A DNA stretch of 62,374 nt from positions 1 to 62,374 of the forward strand of contig DDQZ01000107.1 of the NCBI GenBank assembly GCA_002343505.1, given 5' to 3'. The position numbers and the translations under genes are program-made. Below the pieces are notes generated by a model, which made no database searches, was not told the DNA's origin, and saw nothing but the letters and a program-made list of their open reading frames with translations. Position 1 is the first letter of the stretch; the number at the start of each line of letters is the position of its first letter. This stretch comes from Verrucomicrobiaceae bacterium UBA2429. GTDB taxonomy: Bacteria > Verrucomicrobiota > Verrucomicrobiia > Verrucomicrobiales > Verrucomicrobiaceae. This document shows positions 1-8,744 of the stretch, piece by piece.

Positions 1-197
1 GTGAGTCTTCCCCGGATGGGAGGCACGGGGGGAATGGAGCGTCTGTGCCGGGAGCGGGGCAAACTGACGTTTGCCTCTACGGGCGGCGCGGGCGCGGGTA
101 GAGGAAGACGTGAGTCTTCCCCGGATTGGAGGCGCGGGGGGAATGGAGCGTTTGTGCCGGGAGCGGGGCAAACTGACGTTTGCCTCTGCGGGCGGTC
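1..197. repeat. Two tandem copies of a ~109-bp GC-rich repeat
   Basis: A unit beginning gtgagtcttccccggat starts at 1 and again at 110, giving a 109-bp period. About 88 bp of the second copy (110-197) match the first with a few substitutions. The junction (103-120) is an inverted repeat, ggaagac-gtga-gtcttcc. The block ctgacgtttgcctct closes the matching part of each copy (64-78 and 173-187), and a relative, ctcacgtttgcctcc, occurs at 368-382. The array may continue left of the window. No convincing gene is seen here; long reading frames across it look like by-products of high GC. Confidence 0.7.
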
Positions 198-356
198 ACA
201 GCGCCTCCATGCGCACGGTGAGGGAGTCGTAGCCGAGGACGCGGTCGAAGGCGGCCTCGTGCTCGACGCGCTCGCGCGCCTCGAGGATGGAGATGCTTTT
301 CACCCGCTCGCAGCACAGGCGCAGGAGGGTGCGCAGGATGAGGCGGGCGCGCGGCA
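196..356 (-). pseudogene. Truncated copy of the cytochrome P450 C-terminus
   Basis: About 145 bp (206-352) are almost identical to the 3' end of the P450 gene at 4986-6128 and lie in the same orientation. Read on the minus strand they encode the last ~50 residues of that P450, from ARLILRTLL to a terminal VRMEAL where the intact gene has VRMEGL, followed by a stop at 196-198. The haem-binding cysteine and everything before it are missing, so this cannot be a working P450. Together with the intact gene it makes a pair of direct repeats that bracket the FGE-domain gene. The remainder of 1-406 holds only the tandem repeat and about 50 bp without a recognisable feature. Confidence 0.8.
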
Positions 357-406
357 TATGATGCGGACTCACGTTTGCCTCCAAAGGGGCGCGGTGAAGC
401 GCCGCG

Positions 407-3400
407 TCATTCCTTCTTCCAGAAGCGCAGGATGCCGGTGCGGTTCTCGTTGCCGGCGGCGCCTTTGAGCGGGGGCAGCAGGTAGTGGCCGGCGCCGAGC
501 AGGACGTCATCCGTCTGCCGCAGCACGCCGGTGAAATTCACCGTGCGCTTTTGCGTCGGCTCGACGAGTTCAAAGCTGCCGCTGAACATTCCCGTGGCCG
601 GGGTGATTTTGGCCTTCCACTTGCGCGCGTTGGCCGGGCTGGTCACGGGCTCCAGAACCGTCAATGCATGGCCGGTGGTCAAAGCCACGCGGGCGGGCAG
701 CGTGCCGTGGGTGACGCTGCCGGTGGGGCCGTGCTCCACGAGCCAGTCGTTACCGGTGAGGCCGAGCACTTCGCCGAGGCTCTGCGTCCTGGCTGGCGCT
801 GTCCACGGGTCGAGCGTCATGTCCACTTTCACGGGATCGAAGCCGGCGCGATACGCGCTGTCTTTGTCACGCGGGCTTTTTTCCCAGTCCAGTTCGGCGG
901 CTTCCAGCCACCAGGCTCCGGCTTTGTCCGGATGCTCCTCCAGCCGCCACTGCCCCGCGAGATGCGCTCCGGCGCGCGCGGGCTTGTAGGGCTGGACGAA
1001 AAGGCGGAAGCCGCCCTGGATGTCCACCGGCAGGCTGGCGGTGAAGGGCGTGGCGTCGCCAAGGCGGCCCGCGAGCGCGAGCAGCCCGGCGGCGTTGAGC
1101 TTCGCCGTCGCCCAGCCATCGCCCTCCGGCACGTCAGCGGCGGCGGGGCGCGCGGCTTTCAGCCAGGCGGTGTAGGCGCCCTCCTGCGGCGCGCGCGCGC
1201 CTTTGGCCGCGTCCAGCAGGCGGATGCCGTCCTGCGCTTCGGCCACGGCTTCGCCATTGCGTCGGGCGGTGGCGGTCATCTCGCCGAAGACGCTGAGGTG
1301 GAACTCCGCTTCAAAACTCACACCGCCCTGCGTCTTGCGGAACAGGCCGTCGGCCACGCGCCCGTCGGTGTCCAGGTCCAGCGGCCCGGCCAGCGGCACC
1401 GCTGTGACCTCGCCGCCGAGCACGAGGCTGGCGGAGCCGCTGCGGCTGGTGCCGGGCACCGTCACCAGCAGGCGGCCGGCGGGCAGGCCGCTCACCGGAT
1501 CGCGCAGCAGCGCCTCGTAACGCCCCGCGAATCCCTCCACCACGAGCGTGCCGGGCCGGTGGATGAAGATGTAGTTCGGCGCCGCGCCGCCGCTGCTGGT
1601 GACGGGGTAAGCCCCCACCGGGCTGTTGGGCTTGGCGGTGGTTTTGACCGACACGGGCTTGGTCAGCAGTGACTCGTCATCCATGCCCAGGAAGCCGGTG
1701 AAGGTCAGGATGGGATTCGGATTTGCCTCGCCCACCCAGCGGCGCTGGTCGCGCGGCTGCACGATGACCGGCGCGGGCAGGATGGTCAGCGCGCCCTTTT
1801 TCGTCACCGCGCCCGCCACGGCGGTGACGGCATATTTGCCCGCCGCCACCGGCGGCTGGTCCGTGTCCGCGCCGTTCACGCGGTAGGTCACCTGCACCGC
1901 ATCCGCCGCGCCCAGCACCGTCACCGCGCGCGGCGTGCCGTTGTAGGTCTGGGTGAGGCCGGCCAGCGTCAGGCTGGCGGGGTCAGCCCTCACGGTGATG
2001 CTGCGCACCACCGGCTTGGCGGGGGCAAAATTGCCGCCGCCCTGCTGCCGCGCCTCCACCTTCACCACACCGGCGCCGGTGAGCGTGAGCGCGTTCCCGT
2101 CCAGCGTGGCGGGGCCGGAGAGCAGGGTCAATGTCACCGGCAGGCCGGAGCTGGCGCTGGCCGCCAGGTTCAGCACGCCCTCACCGGCAAACACCGATGC
2201 CGGCGCGCTGAAGGTGATCGTTTGCGCCAGCAAGGAAGGCAGCGCGCCGAAGCCCTGGATGGCAAAGGTCAGCGGGCCGTTGGCAATGTCCGCGCTCTGC
2301 ACGCGCACCGCCGCCAGGCGCGACCCCGGCTGCGTGGGGGCGAAGCGGATTTCAAACGCCAGCGCGCCTCCGCCCTCCAGCACCGCCTCCGGCTGGGCGA
2401 TGACTTGGAAATCCCCCGCATGATCCCCCACGATCTCCACCCTCGGAGCGCCCGTCAATGTCACTGGCTGCGCGCCGGGATTCGCCAGCGTGAAGGTCTG
2501 CGTGCTTACCCCGCCGAGCAGCACGGGACCGTAGTCCGTGCCGTTCGCCGTCTGCGGCCCGGTGCTGCCGCTGAGAACGCGCTGCCCCTTGCCGCTCAGG
2601 CCCAGGATGGTCAGCTCGGCGCTGTCACTGCCGATGTAATTGGGATGATCCAGGCTGGCGCTCACCGCATAGACTCCGGGTGCTGAGGGCGGCGTGGCCT
2701 GGCCGTCGTAGAGCAACTGAAACGGCAGCCCGTCAGGCTCCGAGGTGAATGACACCGCGCGCGGCGTGCCATCATCCACCTGCACCAGGCTGGTGAATTG
2801 GATGGATGCATCGCCCTTGATATGGAGCGTCACATCGGAGTCAGTCGCGGAAACGCCAATTCTGTCCGTGCGCCGCGCAGGGCGGAACCCGACATTGTGG
2901 ATTCTGTCACTGGGCACACGGCTGTGACGGTCTGCGCAACGCGCGCGGTTTGCGCCATTGTTCCATCCGCCGCCGCGCAACGCGCGATTGGTGCCGCTTG
3001 CCGGCCCGCGCGGGTTCGTCACGCCGCTAGTGTAGTAGTCTGTGCCATGCCAGTCCCAGCACCACTCGAACACATTCCCCGCCATGTCGCTCAAGCCAAA
3101 CCTGTTCGCCGGAAAACTGCCCGCCGGGCTGGTGCCGGGCGTGATGCCATCATCGTAGAGCGGGTGTGTGGTGCCCTCGGTGTAACCACTCGCGTCATAG
3201 CTGAAGGCGCTGCTGTTGGCGCTGTAGTTGGCGTTGTCGTGGGTGATGGTGTCCCCGCCCCATGGAAAGCGTTTGCCGATGAAATCGGCGCGCGCCGCCT
3301 TCTCCCACTCCGCCTCGGTCGGCAGGCGATAGCCGTCGGCCTCCCAGTCCACATTCGGCGCGGTCGTTCCGGTTTTCATCACCAGACCGCCCACGGTGTA

Positions 3401-4891
3401 GCAGGGCGTCAGTCCCTCCATCTCGCTGCGCGCGTTGCACCATTTGACGACATCCCACCAGCTCACATTCTGAACCGGATGATCCGCGCCCTTGCCGCCG
3501 CCTGTCGGCAAGTCAACGTATCCATGGGTCAGACCCCATGCCCGAACCGCGTCCCACCCGGCCTTGGTCGTCTCCGTCACCTGCAATTCAAAGCTGCTCA
3601 CCGTGACCGTCACCGGTGGCGCGTTGCCGTCCGAGTCGCCGCTGGTCCTGCCCATGGTGAATGTGCCGCCGGGGATTTCAGCAAAGTCGGAAGTAAGGGC
3701 GGATCGGGCTGGGCGGAAGCCGCGGCTGGCATGCCGAATGCCGGGTGAGCCATCCCCACGAAAAGAGCAGCGCGCGTTGAACGCTCCTCCGTCGTCTTCT
3801 CCCCATGATCCGCCGCGCAACACGCGGGCAGTGCCACTGGCGGGACCTCGCGGATCTGTCACTCCGTTAGCGTACTGGCCGGGCGCATACCAGTCCCAGC
3901 ACCATTCCAGGATATTCCCGGCCATGTCATGCAGCCCGTAACCGTTGGCCGCAAAACTTCCCACAGGTGATGTGTAGGGTGTCACTGAATCGTTGTAATC
4001 CGGGTGATAACCGATGCTTTGGTTCCCATGCGAAGTGCCGCTCCCATTGTAGTTTGCCTGCGCGTGGCTGATGGTGTCAGCGCCCCAGGGATAGCGGGCT
4101 CCCTCAACTCCACCTCGCGCCGCTTTTTCCCACTCTGCCTCGGTCGGCAGGCGGTAGCCGTCGGCGCTCCAGTTCACATCAGGCACGGTTGTGCCGGTTT
4201 TCATCACCAAGCCTCCCACCGTGTAGCACGGCGTCAGATTCTCCATTTCACTGCGCGCGTTGCACCACTTCACCACATCCCGCCAGTTCACGTTCTGCAC
4301 CGGATGATTCGCCGCCTTGCCGCCGCCTTCCGGCAGGTCAGAGTAGCCATTGTCCACAGCCCATGCGCGCACCGTGTCCCACTGAGCTTTGGTCGTCTCG
4401 GTCTTCTGCATGTAAAAGCTGCTGACCATCACCGTCACGGGCGGGGCGTTGCTGTCCGTGTCGCCGCTGGTGCGGCCCATGGTGAACTCGCCGCCGGGGA
4501 TGAGGGAAAAGCCGTCATCCGCCGTGACGCGGAAGCGCATTTGCGTGCTGAGGTTGCCGGGCCAGTCGGCGCCGGCGTCCCAGACGATGGCCTTGCCCGC
4601 GCCCACAGGGACGGCATCGCCCACATCTCCGCTGACGGTCTGAACCGGCACGGTCCAGGTGGCGCCGCCGTCGCTGGAGGCCTCGAGCTTGATGAAGACG
4701 GCGGGGAAGCCCGGCGCGGCGACATCGTAACCCACATCCACGAGCCGCGTGCCCGCGCGCTGGCCGGCGGTGAGATTCGAGACCACCGGGGCTGCGTGAG
4801 CCTGGACAGCGGTCCATGAAGCAACCAGGATGGCGAACCAGGAAACAAGCCGGGCGCGCGCCGGTGAATGACGGAGGGGTGGCGTCTTCAT
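407..4891 (-). CDS. Secreted protein with two FGE/SUMF1-like modules, MBG-type region and a large C-terminal module
   Basis: A 1494-residue protein. The start is placed at the ATG of MKTPPLRH (4889-4891), because it gives a normal signal peptide (hydrophobic stretch ~14-33, cut near AHA-AP); an upstream in-frame start at 4939 would add 16 residues before it. After a short Ig-like stretch come two FGE-sulfatase modules (about 128-412 and 418-690), each with FTMGRTSGD, YRLPTEAEWEKAAR, GLxDMAGN and RVLRGGSW-like motifs. The cysteine pair used for catalysis in true formylglycine-generating enzymes is not seen (only one Cys near each RGGxW), so ligand binding is more likely than sulfatase activation. 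A choice-of-anchor-D-like segment and an MBG-like segment follow. The last ~375 residues resemble the C-terminus of the giant protein at 28718-34528. The two FGE modules are alike at DNA level, which points to internal duplication. Function unknown. Confidence 0.85.
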   Translation of the reverse strand: MKTPPLRHSPARARLVSWFAILVASWTAVQAHAAPVVSNLTAGQRAGTRLVDVGYDVAAPGFPAVFIKLEASSDGGATWTVPVQTVSGDVGDAVPVGAGKAIVWDAGADWPGNLSTQMRFRVTADDGFSLIPGGEFTMGRTSGDTDSNAPPVTVMVSSFYMQKTETTKAQWDTVRAWAVDNGYSDLPEGGGKAANHPVQNVNWRDVVKWCNARSEMENLTPCYTVGGLVMKTGTTVPDVNWSADGYRLPTEAEWEKAARGGVEGARYPWGADTISHAQANYNGSGTSHGNQSIGYHPDYNDSVTPYTSPVGSFAANGYGLHDMAGNILEWCWDWYAPGQYANGVTDPRGPASGTARVLRGGSWGEDDGGAFNARCSFRGDGSPGIRHASRGFRPARSALTSDFAEIPGGTFTMGRTSGDSDGNAPPVTVTVSSFELQVTETTKAGWDAVRAWGLTHGYVDLPTGGGKGADHPVQNVSWWDVVKWCNARSEMEGLTPCYTVGGLVMKTGTTAPNVDWEADGYRLPTEAEWEKAARADFIGKRFPWGGDTITHDNANYSANSSAFSYDASGYTEGTTHPLYDDGITPGTSPAGSFPANRFGLSDMAGNVFEWCWDWHGTDYYTSGVTNPRGPASGTNRALRGGGWNNGANRARCADRHSRVPSDRIHNVGFRPARRTDRIGVSATDSDVTLHIKGDASIQFTSLVQVDDGTPRAVSFTSEPDGLPFQLLYDGQATPPSAPGVYAVSASLDHPNYIGSDSAELTILGLSGKGQRVLSGSTGPQTANGTDYGPVLLGGVSTQTFTLANPGAQPVTLTGAPRVEIVGDHAGDFQVIAQPEAVLEGGGALAFEIRFAPTQPGSRLAAVRVQSADIANGPLTFAIQGFGALPSLLAQTITFSAPASVFAGEGVLNLAASASSGLPVTLTLLSGPATLDGNALTLTGAGVVKVEARQQGGGNFAPAKPVVRSITVRADPASLTLAGLTQTYNGTPRAVTVLGAADAVQVTYRVNGADTDQPPVAAGKYAVTAVAGAVTKKGALTILPAPVIVQPRDQRRWVGEANPNPILTFTGFLGMDDESLLTKPVSVKTTAKPNSPVGAYPVTSSGGAAPNYIFIHRPGTLVVEGFAGRYEALLRDPVSGLPAGRLLVTVPGTSRSGSASLVLGGEVTAVPLAGPLDLDTDGRVADGLFRKTQGGVSFEAEFHLSVFGEMTATARRNGEAVAEAQDGIRLLDAAKGARAPQEGAYTAWLKAARPAAADVPEGDGWATAKLNAAGLLALAGRLGDATPFTASLPVDIQGGFRLFVQPYKPARAGAHLAGQWRLEEHPDKAGAWWLEAAELDWEKSPRDKDSAYRAGFDPVKVDMTLDPWTAPARTQSLGEVLGLTGNDWLVEHGPTGSVTHGTLPARVALTTGHALTVLEPVTSPANARKWKAKITPATGMFSGSFELVEPTQKRTVNFTGVLRQTDDVLLGAGHYLLPPLKGAAGNENRTGILRFWKKE

Positions 4892-4985
4892 CCTGCCAGG
4901 GTAGGTATTGGCAAGACTCGTGCAAGACATGTTTCGCATGTCCGGGAAGCGCGGCGCAGGGTGGCGGCTGAGGCAAGGAGCCGCC

Positions 4986-6128
4986 TCACAAACCCTCCAT
5001 GCGCACGGTGAGGGAGTCGTAGCCGAGGACGCGGTCGAAGGCGGCCTCGTGCTCGACGCGCTCGCGCGCCTCGAGGATGGAGATGCTTTTCACCCGCTCG
5101 CAGCACAGGCGCAGCAGGGTGCGCAGGATGAGGCGGGCGTGCGCGGCGCCGAGGCAGAGGTGCGCGCCGAAGCCGAAGGAGAGATGCGGGTTGGGTTTGC
5201 GGTCCAGGCGCACCTCGTCCGGGGCGGGGAAGACGGTCTCGTCGAAGTTGGCGGAGGACCAGCAGAGGGAGGCGCGCCGGCCGGCTTTGACGGTGACGCC
5301 GTTGACTTCGGTGTCCGCCGGGCACACGCGGCCGATGTGGGTGAGGGGCATGAAGACGCGGAAGAACTCCTCGCCGGCGAGGGTGATGCGCCTGGGGTCG
5401 GCGCGCAGGTATTCGAAGTCCGCCGGATTCGCCGCCAGGTGGCCGAGGGCGCAGGAGATGGTGTGGATGATGGTGTCGCGCCCGCCGGCGAAGGCGAGGT
5501 TGGCGAAGCCCATCATCTCCTCCCGCGTCAGGCTGCGCCCGCGGAACTCGGCGCGCGCCAGGGCGCTGAAAAAGTCGTCGCCGGGGCGGGCCTGGGCCTC
5601 GTCGAACTTCCGGTGCAGGTAGTCCTCCAGGACGGTGCCTTTTTTGAACTCGCCGCCGGTGACTTTGAAGACGTGGATGCCCCAGCCGATCCAGACATCG
5701 GCCTCGGACTCGGGCACGTTGAGCAGATAGATCAAAGCGCGGGATTGCGCGGGCAGGGCGAAGTCGTTGACCACTTCCACCGAGTCCCGCGCCAGGGCTT
5801 CGTCAATCATGCCGGCGAGCAGGGCCTCGACCCGGGCGATCATGGCGGGGTCCTTCGGGCGCTGGAAAAAGGGCTCGACGATGGCGCGGTAGTCGGTGTG
5901 CTCGGGCGGGTCGGTCTCGATGGGGAGCTGGCGCATGGAGCGCACGGCCTCCTCGGAGGGGATGGGCACGCGGAAGGGGGCGTCGGAGCTGAAAGTCCGC
6001 CAGTCTTTGGCGGCGCGGCGCACATCCTCATGGCGCAGGATCATGGCGATGTCCTCGCCGTGGAAGGGGCACTTCATCACGCCGGTTTCTTGGCGCGCTT
6101 CGCGGAAGGGGTCGGAGTAGGCTTGCAT
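4986..6128 (-). CDS. Cytochrome P450
   Basis: A 380-residue soluble P450, close to the usual bacterial length of about 400. The haem-ligand loop is FGFGAHLCLG with the thiolate cysteine at about residue 325. The I-helix has AGGRDT, matching the acid-threonine pair used in oxygen activation, and EFFR supplies the K-helix ExxR. The N-terminal part has the ETDPPEHTDYR segment typical of bacterial class I P450s. It would need ferredoxin and reductase partners, and none is encoded nearby, so the substrate is unknown. Its last ~145 bp are duplicated at 206-352, on the other side of the FGE-domain gene. Upstream is a GspF-like gene separated by 86 bp; cotranscription is possible but not shown. Confidence 0.93.
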   Translation of the reverse strand: MQAYSDPFREARQETGVMKCPFHGEDIAMILRHEDVRRAAKDWRTFSSDAPFRVPIPSEEAVRSMRQLPIETDPPEHTDYRAIVEPFFQRPKDPAMIARVEALLAGMIDEALARDSVEVVNDFALPAQSRALIYLLNVPESEADVWIGWGIHVFKVTGGEFKKGTVLEDYLHRKFDEAQARPGDDFFSALARAEFRGRSLTREEMMGFANLAFAGGRDTIIHTISCALGHLAANPADFEYLRADPRRITLAGEEFFRVFMPLTHIGRVCPADTEVNGVTVKAGRRASLCWSSANFDETVFPAPDEVRLDRKPNPHLSFGFGAHLCLGAAHARLILRTLLRLCCERVKSISILEARERVEHEAAFDRVLGYDSLTVRMEGL

Positions 6129-6214
6129 GCTCGGAGGCCGGGAAATAGGCAGCGGAAGGCGGCGCGGTCATTTTCTTTTTGCGCGCGCGTATCCGCGCCT
6201 GGCATGACCGCCGC

Positions 6215-7207
6215 TCATGCCGTCTCCAGCAGCCTGCCGATCTGGCCGAAGTATCCCGCCGCCATTTCAAAGATGCGCCACACCACATAGACGACCACCA
6301 GCGCGTAGCCCGCCTTTGGCAGCCACGCGGCGGCGCGGTCCACGGCGGCCTCGGCGTCCGCCTGCTCCGCGCGCGCCCAGCGGCTCATCTCCTCATCCAG
6401 CCCGCCGGACTCCTCGGCGGCGGCCACGGCATTGACGAAATGCGGCTCGAACACGCCCGGCTCCGCCAGGGCGAGAGCCAGCGTCTCCCCGCGCTCCACG
6501 GCCCGCGCCGCCTGCTCCGCGCCCGCGCGCAGCCGGCCCGACTGCGCCGCCGCGCCCGCCAGCCGGCAGCACTCCGAGATGCGCAGCGCCGCCAGCAGCC
6601 CGGAGTGGAAGACCTGGCAGAAGCGCGCCAGCGCCCAGTGCCGCCGCGCCGCGCCGAGCAGCGGCACGCGCCCCAGCCAGAGGTCCGGCCCGGCATGAAG
6701 CGCCGCCGCGCGCGCGGCGCGGCGCCAGAGGAGCGCCAGCGCCAGCAGCCCGCCCCAGAGCAGGCCCAGCCGCCCGAGCACCGCGGCGGCGAAACCCGCG
6801 GCGCCCGCCTCGTCACTGATGGCGCGCGGGATTTCCGGCAGCACCACGGCCACATGCGCCAGCACCAGGGGATAGACCAGCGCGCCGCGCGCCTTCCGCG
6901 CCGCCTCCGCCGCCGAGGCGAAGTAACACGCGAGATGGGTGAAGGCCTGCGCCAGCCGCCCGCTGCGCTCGCCGGCCTCGATCAAGGCCGCCTCCATGTC
7001 CGCGGCCAGGCCGGGAGGGAAGCCGCGCACCGCCTCCGCCACGCCGCGCCCCGCCGCCAGCCCCTGGCGCAGATGCTCCAGCCACTCATGCACCGCCGGC
7101 GGCTTTTTCTGCCCGAGCAGGAGTGACAGGGAGCGGTCGAGATGGAAGTCCGCCCCGGTGAGCTTGGCCAGCTCCCGGTATAACCCGGCTTTGTCGGCGT
7201 TTTTCAT
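6215..7207 (-). CDS. Type II secretion system F (GspF/PilC)-like membrane protein
   Basis: A 330-residue protein with two diverged T2SF-type halves. The first half has a GLAAGRGVAEAV motif and then ALIEAGERSGRLAQAF. The second repeats the logic with RISECCRLAG and VAAAEESGGLDEEM. Each half is followed by hydrophobic segments (VYPLVLAHVAVVLPEI, GLLWGGLLALALLW, and near the C-terminus YALVVVYVVWRIFEMAAG). GspF/PilC proteins are inner-membrane platform components of type II secretion or type IV pili and are usually ~400 residues, so this is a short version. No GspE ATPase or pilin gene is in the window, so it is an orphan here. The start at 7207 gives MKNADKAGLY. Codon use is strongly GC-biased, as in its neighbours. 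Confidence 0.75.
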   Translation of the reverse strand: MKNADKAGLYRELAKLTGADFHLDRSLSLLLGQKKPPAVHEWLEHLRQGLAAGRGVAEAVRGFPPGLAADMEAALIEAGERSGRLAQAFTHLACYFASAAEAARKARGALVYPLVLAHVAVVLPEIPRAISDEAGAAGFAAAVLGRLGLLWGGLLALALLWRRAARAAALHAGPDLWLGRVPLLGAARRHWALARFCQVFHSGLLAALRISECCRLAGAAAQSGRLRAGAEQAARAVERGETLALALAEPGVFEPHFVNAVAAAEESGGLDEEMSRWARAEQADAEAAVDRAAAWLPKAGYALVVVYVVWRIFEMAAGYFGQIGRLLETA

Positions 7208-7298
7208 GCCGCCATCATCCCCGCCGCGCGCGCCGGATGCCAGGGCGGATTTGCGGGAAGGGTGTTTTACTTTTGCGGCAGCGGCCCGCGCGCCGGGG

Positions 7299-8102
7299 TC
7301 AGGGCGGTGGAGCGGTGACGCTGATCTCTGAAAACTCCGCCCAGCACGGGCCGGAGGGCGCCCAACTGCGGTCGCCCCCGCCGTGGAAGGTCTCGAAATA
7401 GAGTCCGTCCACGCCGAAGCTGTCCGCCGCGCGCCAGCGCAGGTCCGCGCGCTCGACGACGAGCCGCTCCGGCGCGCCGGGCAGGGTGACCCACACCCGC
7501 AGGGCGCCGTTTTTCACGCCCGGATCATTCATCGCCACCGCCAGCCGCACGCGCACCGGCTGGCCGGCGGGGAAGCGGAAGTCGTCGGGAAAGGGGAAGC
7601 TGTGGCCGTATTTGTCCGGCTGGTCCATGTGGTACACATAGGCCTCGCCGCGCCCGTCGCGCCGCCACATGAGGCGGGCGGAAAAGCCGTTGCGCCCGTC
7701 GGCGGGGCGGCCGCCGCTGACGTTCTCCGGCCCGCCGCAGAGGCCGGGCAGCTTGCCGCCTTTGACGAACTCAAAGCCCGCGCCGAAGCGCAGCGTGTAG
7801 CGCAGCTCGGCCCGCGCGCGGGTGCCCAGGGGCATGCGCCAGCCCGCGCCGCCCTCGCCGGGGCCGATGCGGCCCGGCGCGTAGTTCACCCGCAGCCATT
7901 TCACGCCGCTTTCCTCGCGCAGCTCGACGCGCCCCTCCCTGATGCCGCCCTCGAAGGCGCAGCCGGGCCAGTCCTTTTTCCACCGAGCCACGGTGTAGGC
8001 GCCGGGTTCGCCGCCGAAGGCCACGGCCACCGGCGCGTCCGCCCCGGCGGAGCCCGCGGCGGGGGACAAGCTGAGGAGGAAAAGAAGGGCGCGGCAGTGC
8101 AT
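7299..8102 (-). CDS. Secreted PL14-type polysaccharide lyase domain protein
   Basis: A 267-residue protein with an N-terminal signal peptide (MHCRALLFLLSLSP...) and a single beta-jelly-roll-like domain. The pattern KLPGLCGG, then GFSARLMWRRDG, a YVYHMDQ strand, FRFPAGQPVRVRL and DGLYFETFHGG fits polysaccharide lyase family 14-type domains, which cleave uronic-acid polymers such as alginate or glucuronan by beta-elimination. The substrate cannot be read from sequence. The start at 8102 has a GGAG about ten bases upstream. The gene ends 91 bp before the GspF-like gene. It is probably exported to the periplasm or outside and used for carbohydrate breakdown. Confidence 0.75.
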   Translation of the reverse strand: MHCRALLFLLSLSPAAGSAGADAPVAVAFGGEPGAYTVARWKKDWPGCAFEGGIREGRVELREESGVKWLRVNYAPGRIGPGEGGAGWRMPLGTRARAELRYTLRFGAGFEFVKGGKLPGLCGGPENVSGGRPADGRNGFSARLMWRRDGRGEAYVYHMDQPDKYGHSFPFPDDFRFPAGQPVRVRLAVAMNDPGVKNGALRVWVTLPGAPERLVVERADLRWRAADSFGVDGLYFETFHGGGDRSWAPSGPCWAEFSEISVTAPPP

Positions 8103-8201
8103 GAGGCGCGCTCCATGCCATGAGGCGGGCGCGGATTCAAGGAGCGGCGTGGCAGACCCGGCGAGGCTGCGGAAGACGCGGGGAGCGTCCCATGCCGCGC
8201 G

Positions 8202-8639
8202 TCACCAGCCGCGCGGGCCGCTCTCGGCGGGGTCCGGCTCGGGCGGCGGCGGCCCCGCGTCCGGCTGGGAGAGGATGGTGGCAAACTCGAAGTCAATGAG
8301 GCAGAAGCGGCCGTCGCTGGCGCGGTAGGTCACATTGCGCAGATAGGGGTCCTCATGGCGCACCCCGTACTGCTCCAGCTCGGCGTAAATCTGGCGCAGC
8401 TTGTCCTCCGTCATGCGCTCCACGCGCTGGCCGCAGTTGGAGGTGACCATGTAGAGGCGCTCCGGGTCGGTGTCCAGCACGCGCGGCACGAAGGGGCAGC
8501 CCATTTTCTCCAGGTAGCGCAGCACGCGCACCTCGTGCTCGAAGCGCTCCCTGGCCAGGTGGCCTTTGAAGGTCTTGTGGACGCGCCCGTCATAGCCGAG
8601 GCGCACGGTGGCGCGCGCGGTGTCTTTGTTTGTCTGCAT
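8202..8639 (-). CDS. Very small kinase-like (RIO/APH-fold-like) protein
   Basis: A 145-residue protein with the minimal landmarks of a kinase fold: a lysine in VHKTFKG (~22-26), an acidic RFEHEVRVLRYL helix (~32-42), a catalytic-loop-like GVRHEDPYLRN (D97, N102), and LIDFEFA (D116) in place of DFG. No glycine-rich loop is clear. It is roughly half the size of a normal protein kinase and closest in style to RIO or aminoglycoside-phosphotransferase families. The Pro/Gly-rich tail is probably disordered. It stands alone between a lyase gene and rsgA, with no obvious operon. Function unknown; kinase activity is an inference. Confidence 0.6.
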   Translation of the reverse strand: MQTNKDTARATVRLGYDGRVHKTFKGHLARERFEHEVRVLRYLEKMGCPFVPRVLDTDPERLYMVTSNCGQRVERMTEDKLRQIYAELEQYGVRHEDPYLRNVTYRASDGRFCLIDFEFATILSQPDAGPPPPEPDPAESGPRGW

Positions 8640-8744
8640 GTCTCGGCCATGAAGGAGGCGAACCCCCGCCGGGGCAAGTCACAAGGTTGCCTTTGACCGG
8701 GACCGGCGGCGCGCTCCGCGCGCGGGGCGCGGCGGATTGGCGCG

